Of a DNA stretch of 64,000 nucleotides, positions 61,129-64,000 are shown one piece after another. The stretch comes from Bordetella sp. FB-8 (GTDB lineage: Bacteria; Pseudomonadota; Gammaproteobacteria; Burkholderiales; Burkholderiaceae_B). Below the pieces are notes generated by a model. That model was not told the origin of the DNA and ran no database searches. It worked only from the letters and a program-made list of their open reading frames with translations. The position numbers and the translations under genes were made by a program. How positions within the stretch are numbered: the first letter of the stretch is position 1; the number at the start of each line of letters is the position of its first letter. The DNA lies in contig NZ_KB907784.1 of NCBI RefSeq assembly GCF_000382185.1, positions 2,195,633 to 2,259,632 on the forward strand, in the 5' to 3' direction.

Positions 61129-61470
61129 TTACAGGGCCTTGATGGTGCCCTTGGGCAGCACGCCGGTGACGGCGCTCTTTTGCAGCACGACCTCGATCGG
61201 CTTGTCGGCCAGTTCGGCCACTTCGGCGATGATGTGGCTGTCGGTGACCTTGGTGACCTTGCCCAGCATACCGCCCGAGGTGACGATCTCATCGCCCTTG
61301 GCCAGGGCCGAAATCATGCTGCGGGTTTCCTTCTGGCGCTTCATCTGCGGACGGATCATCAGGAAATAGAGGATCACGAACATCAGCAGGATGGGCAGCA
61401 TGCTCAAGAGCGAATTGCCTGCGCCGGCGGCCTGACCCAGGACGAGCGTGGCGGTATTGAGGACGGACAT
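61129..61470 (-). CDS. yajC: Sec translocase accessory subunit YajC
   Basis: A 113-residue protein with a single TM helix (MLPILLMFVILYFLMIRPQMKRQKE) and the short YajC domain (LAKGDEIVTSGGMLGKVTKVTDSHI). It belongs to the SecDF-YajC complex. ATG 61470 fits; the same frame stays open to 62493 but that region is the antisense shadow of tgt. Confidence 0.95.
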   Translation of the reverse strand: MSVLNTATLVLGQAAGAGNSLLSMLPILLMFVILYFLMIRPQMKRQKETRSMISALAKGDEIVTSGGMLGKVTKVTDSHIIAEVAELADKPIEVVLQKSAVTGVLPKGTIKAL

Positions 61471-61604
61471 GATCGGTGACTCCGGTTGATTGTCTCTATG
61501 CGTTTTGCTTTGTGGTCTGTCCCCCCGCGTCGGGTTTGGACAGGGCAAGCCCACTAGTATAGCGGCTGGAAGTTTCAGGGGCGGCCCTGCCTTGGGGACG
61601 GACC

Positions 61605-63805
<2,201 letters not shown>

Positions 63806-64000
63806 GCTGGGATGGTCTGGATGCTGATCAACCCGTTATTTTAAGCTGCGTTTGGGTATGCTCTCGGACTGCTGTCTGATCTGTCGTGCGTCGAGGGCTG
63901 TATCGCTGGGCTCATGGGTGCATCGAGGTTGACTGGTTCTTTAGTCGTATTGGCGTGCCGGGGGTAAAGCGCTCCGGCTTCGAAGTGACGGGTTCGGCCG

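Noticed and set aside
63886..64000. Possible start of a plus-strand gene at GTG 63886, cut by the window edge
   Set aside because: Only 38 codons are visible, no ribosome site, and no recognisable motif.

Overview
The window looks like chromosome from a high-GC betaproteobacterium of the Alcaligenaceae, most likely Bordetella or a close relative such as Achromobacter. The grounds are the uniform GC-rich coding bias, a complete set of genes resembling the Bordetella lipid A glucosamine-modification (lgm) genes, a Bug/TctC-type solute receptor, and conserved blocks for molybdopterin synthesis, miaB-phoH-ybeY-corC-lnt, and queA-tgt-yajC-secD-secF. The species assignment is inference.

Layout. 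0-3.3 kb: the start-proximal part of a DHA2 drug exporter facing a MarR regulator across a palindromic operator, then a class V aminotransferase. 3.3-9.1 kb: envelope glycosylation genes, namely one GT39 enzyme and an lgmA/B/D/C-like set. 9.1-14.5 kb: a LysR regulator facing a CidA/LrgB pair, a LysE exporter facing a MocR regulator, a phosphatase-like protein and a UspA protein. 14.5-17.5 kb: a molybdopterin operon (moaC-moaD-moaE-moaB-moeA) on the minus strand. 17.5-25.9 kb: a large AsmA/DUF748 protein, an exported dienelactone hydrolase, a peroxiredoxin, an MFS transporter, biotin synthase and an EamA transporter. 26-29.2 kb: a LysR regulator facing a PrpF/GalD-type isomerase and a TctC receptor. 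29.3-34.6 kb: small envelope proteins, an ECF sigma/anti-sigma pair with a COG4315-like protein and DsbG, an acetyltransferase and a nucleotidyltransferase.

34.7-42.0 kb is a roughly 7.3-kb genomic island in the 3' half of tRNA-Asp. A 49-bp piece of the tRNA gene is repeated at both ends. A tyrosine integrase lies just inside the left end. The rest holds small uncharacterised genes, including two lipoproteins, a serine recombinase with an unusual C-terminal extension, and a right-end group of a zinc-ribbon protein, a TIR-domain protein with two winged-helix-like segments, and a 58-residue membrane peptide. This right-end group is the best candidate for an undescribed system, probably an anti-phage TIR NADase module. 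No function is proved by the sequence.

42.0-64.0 kb returns to core genome: tRNA-Asp, tRNA-Glu and tRNA-Ala; lnt, corC, ybeY, phoH and miaB; a LysR-controlled acyl-CoA catabolic cluster (hydratase/dehydrogenase fusion, thiolase, two acyl-CoA dehydrogenases, enoyl-CoA hydratase, CoA-transferase, nitronate monooxygenase); and secF, secD, yajC, tgt and queA.
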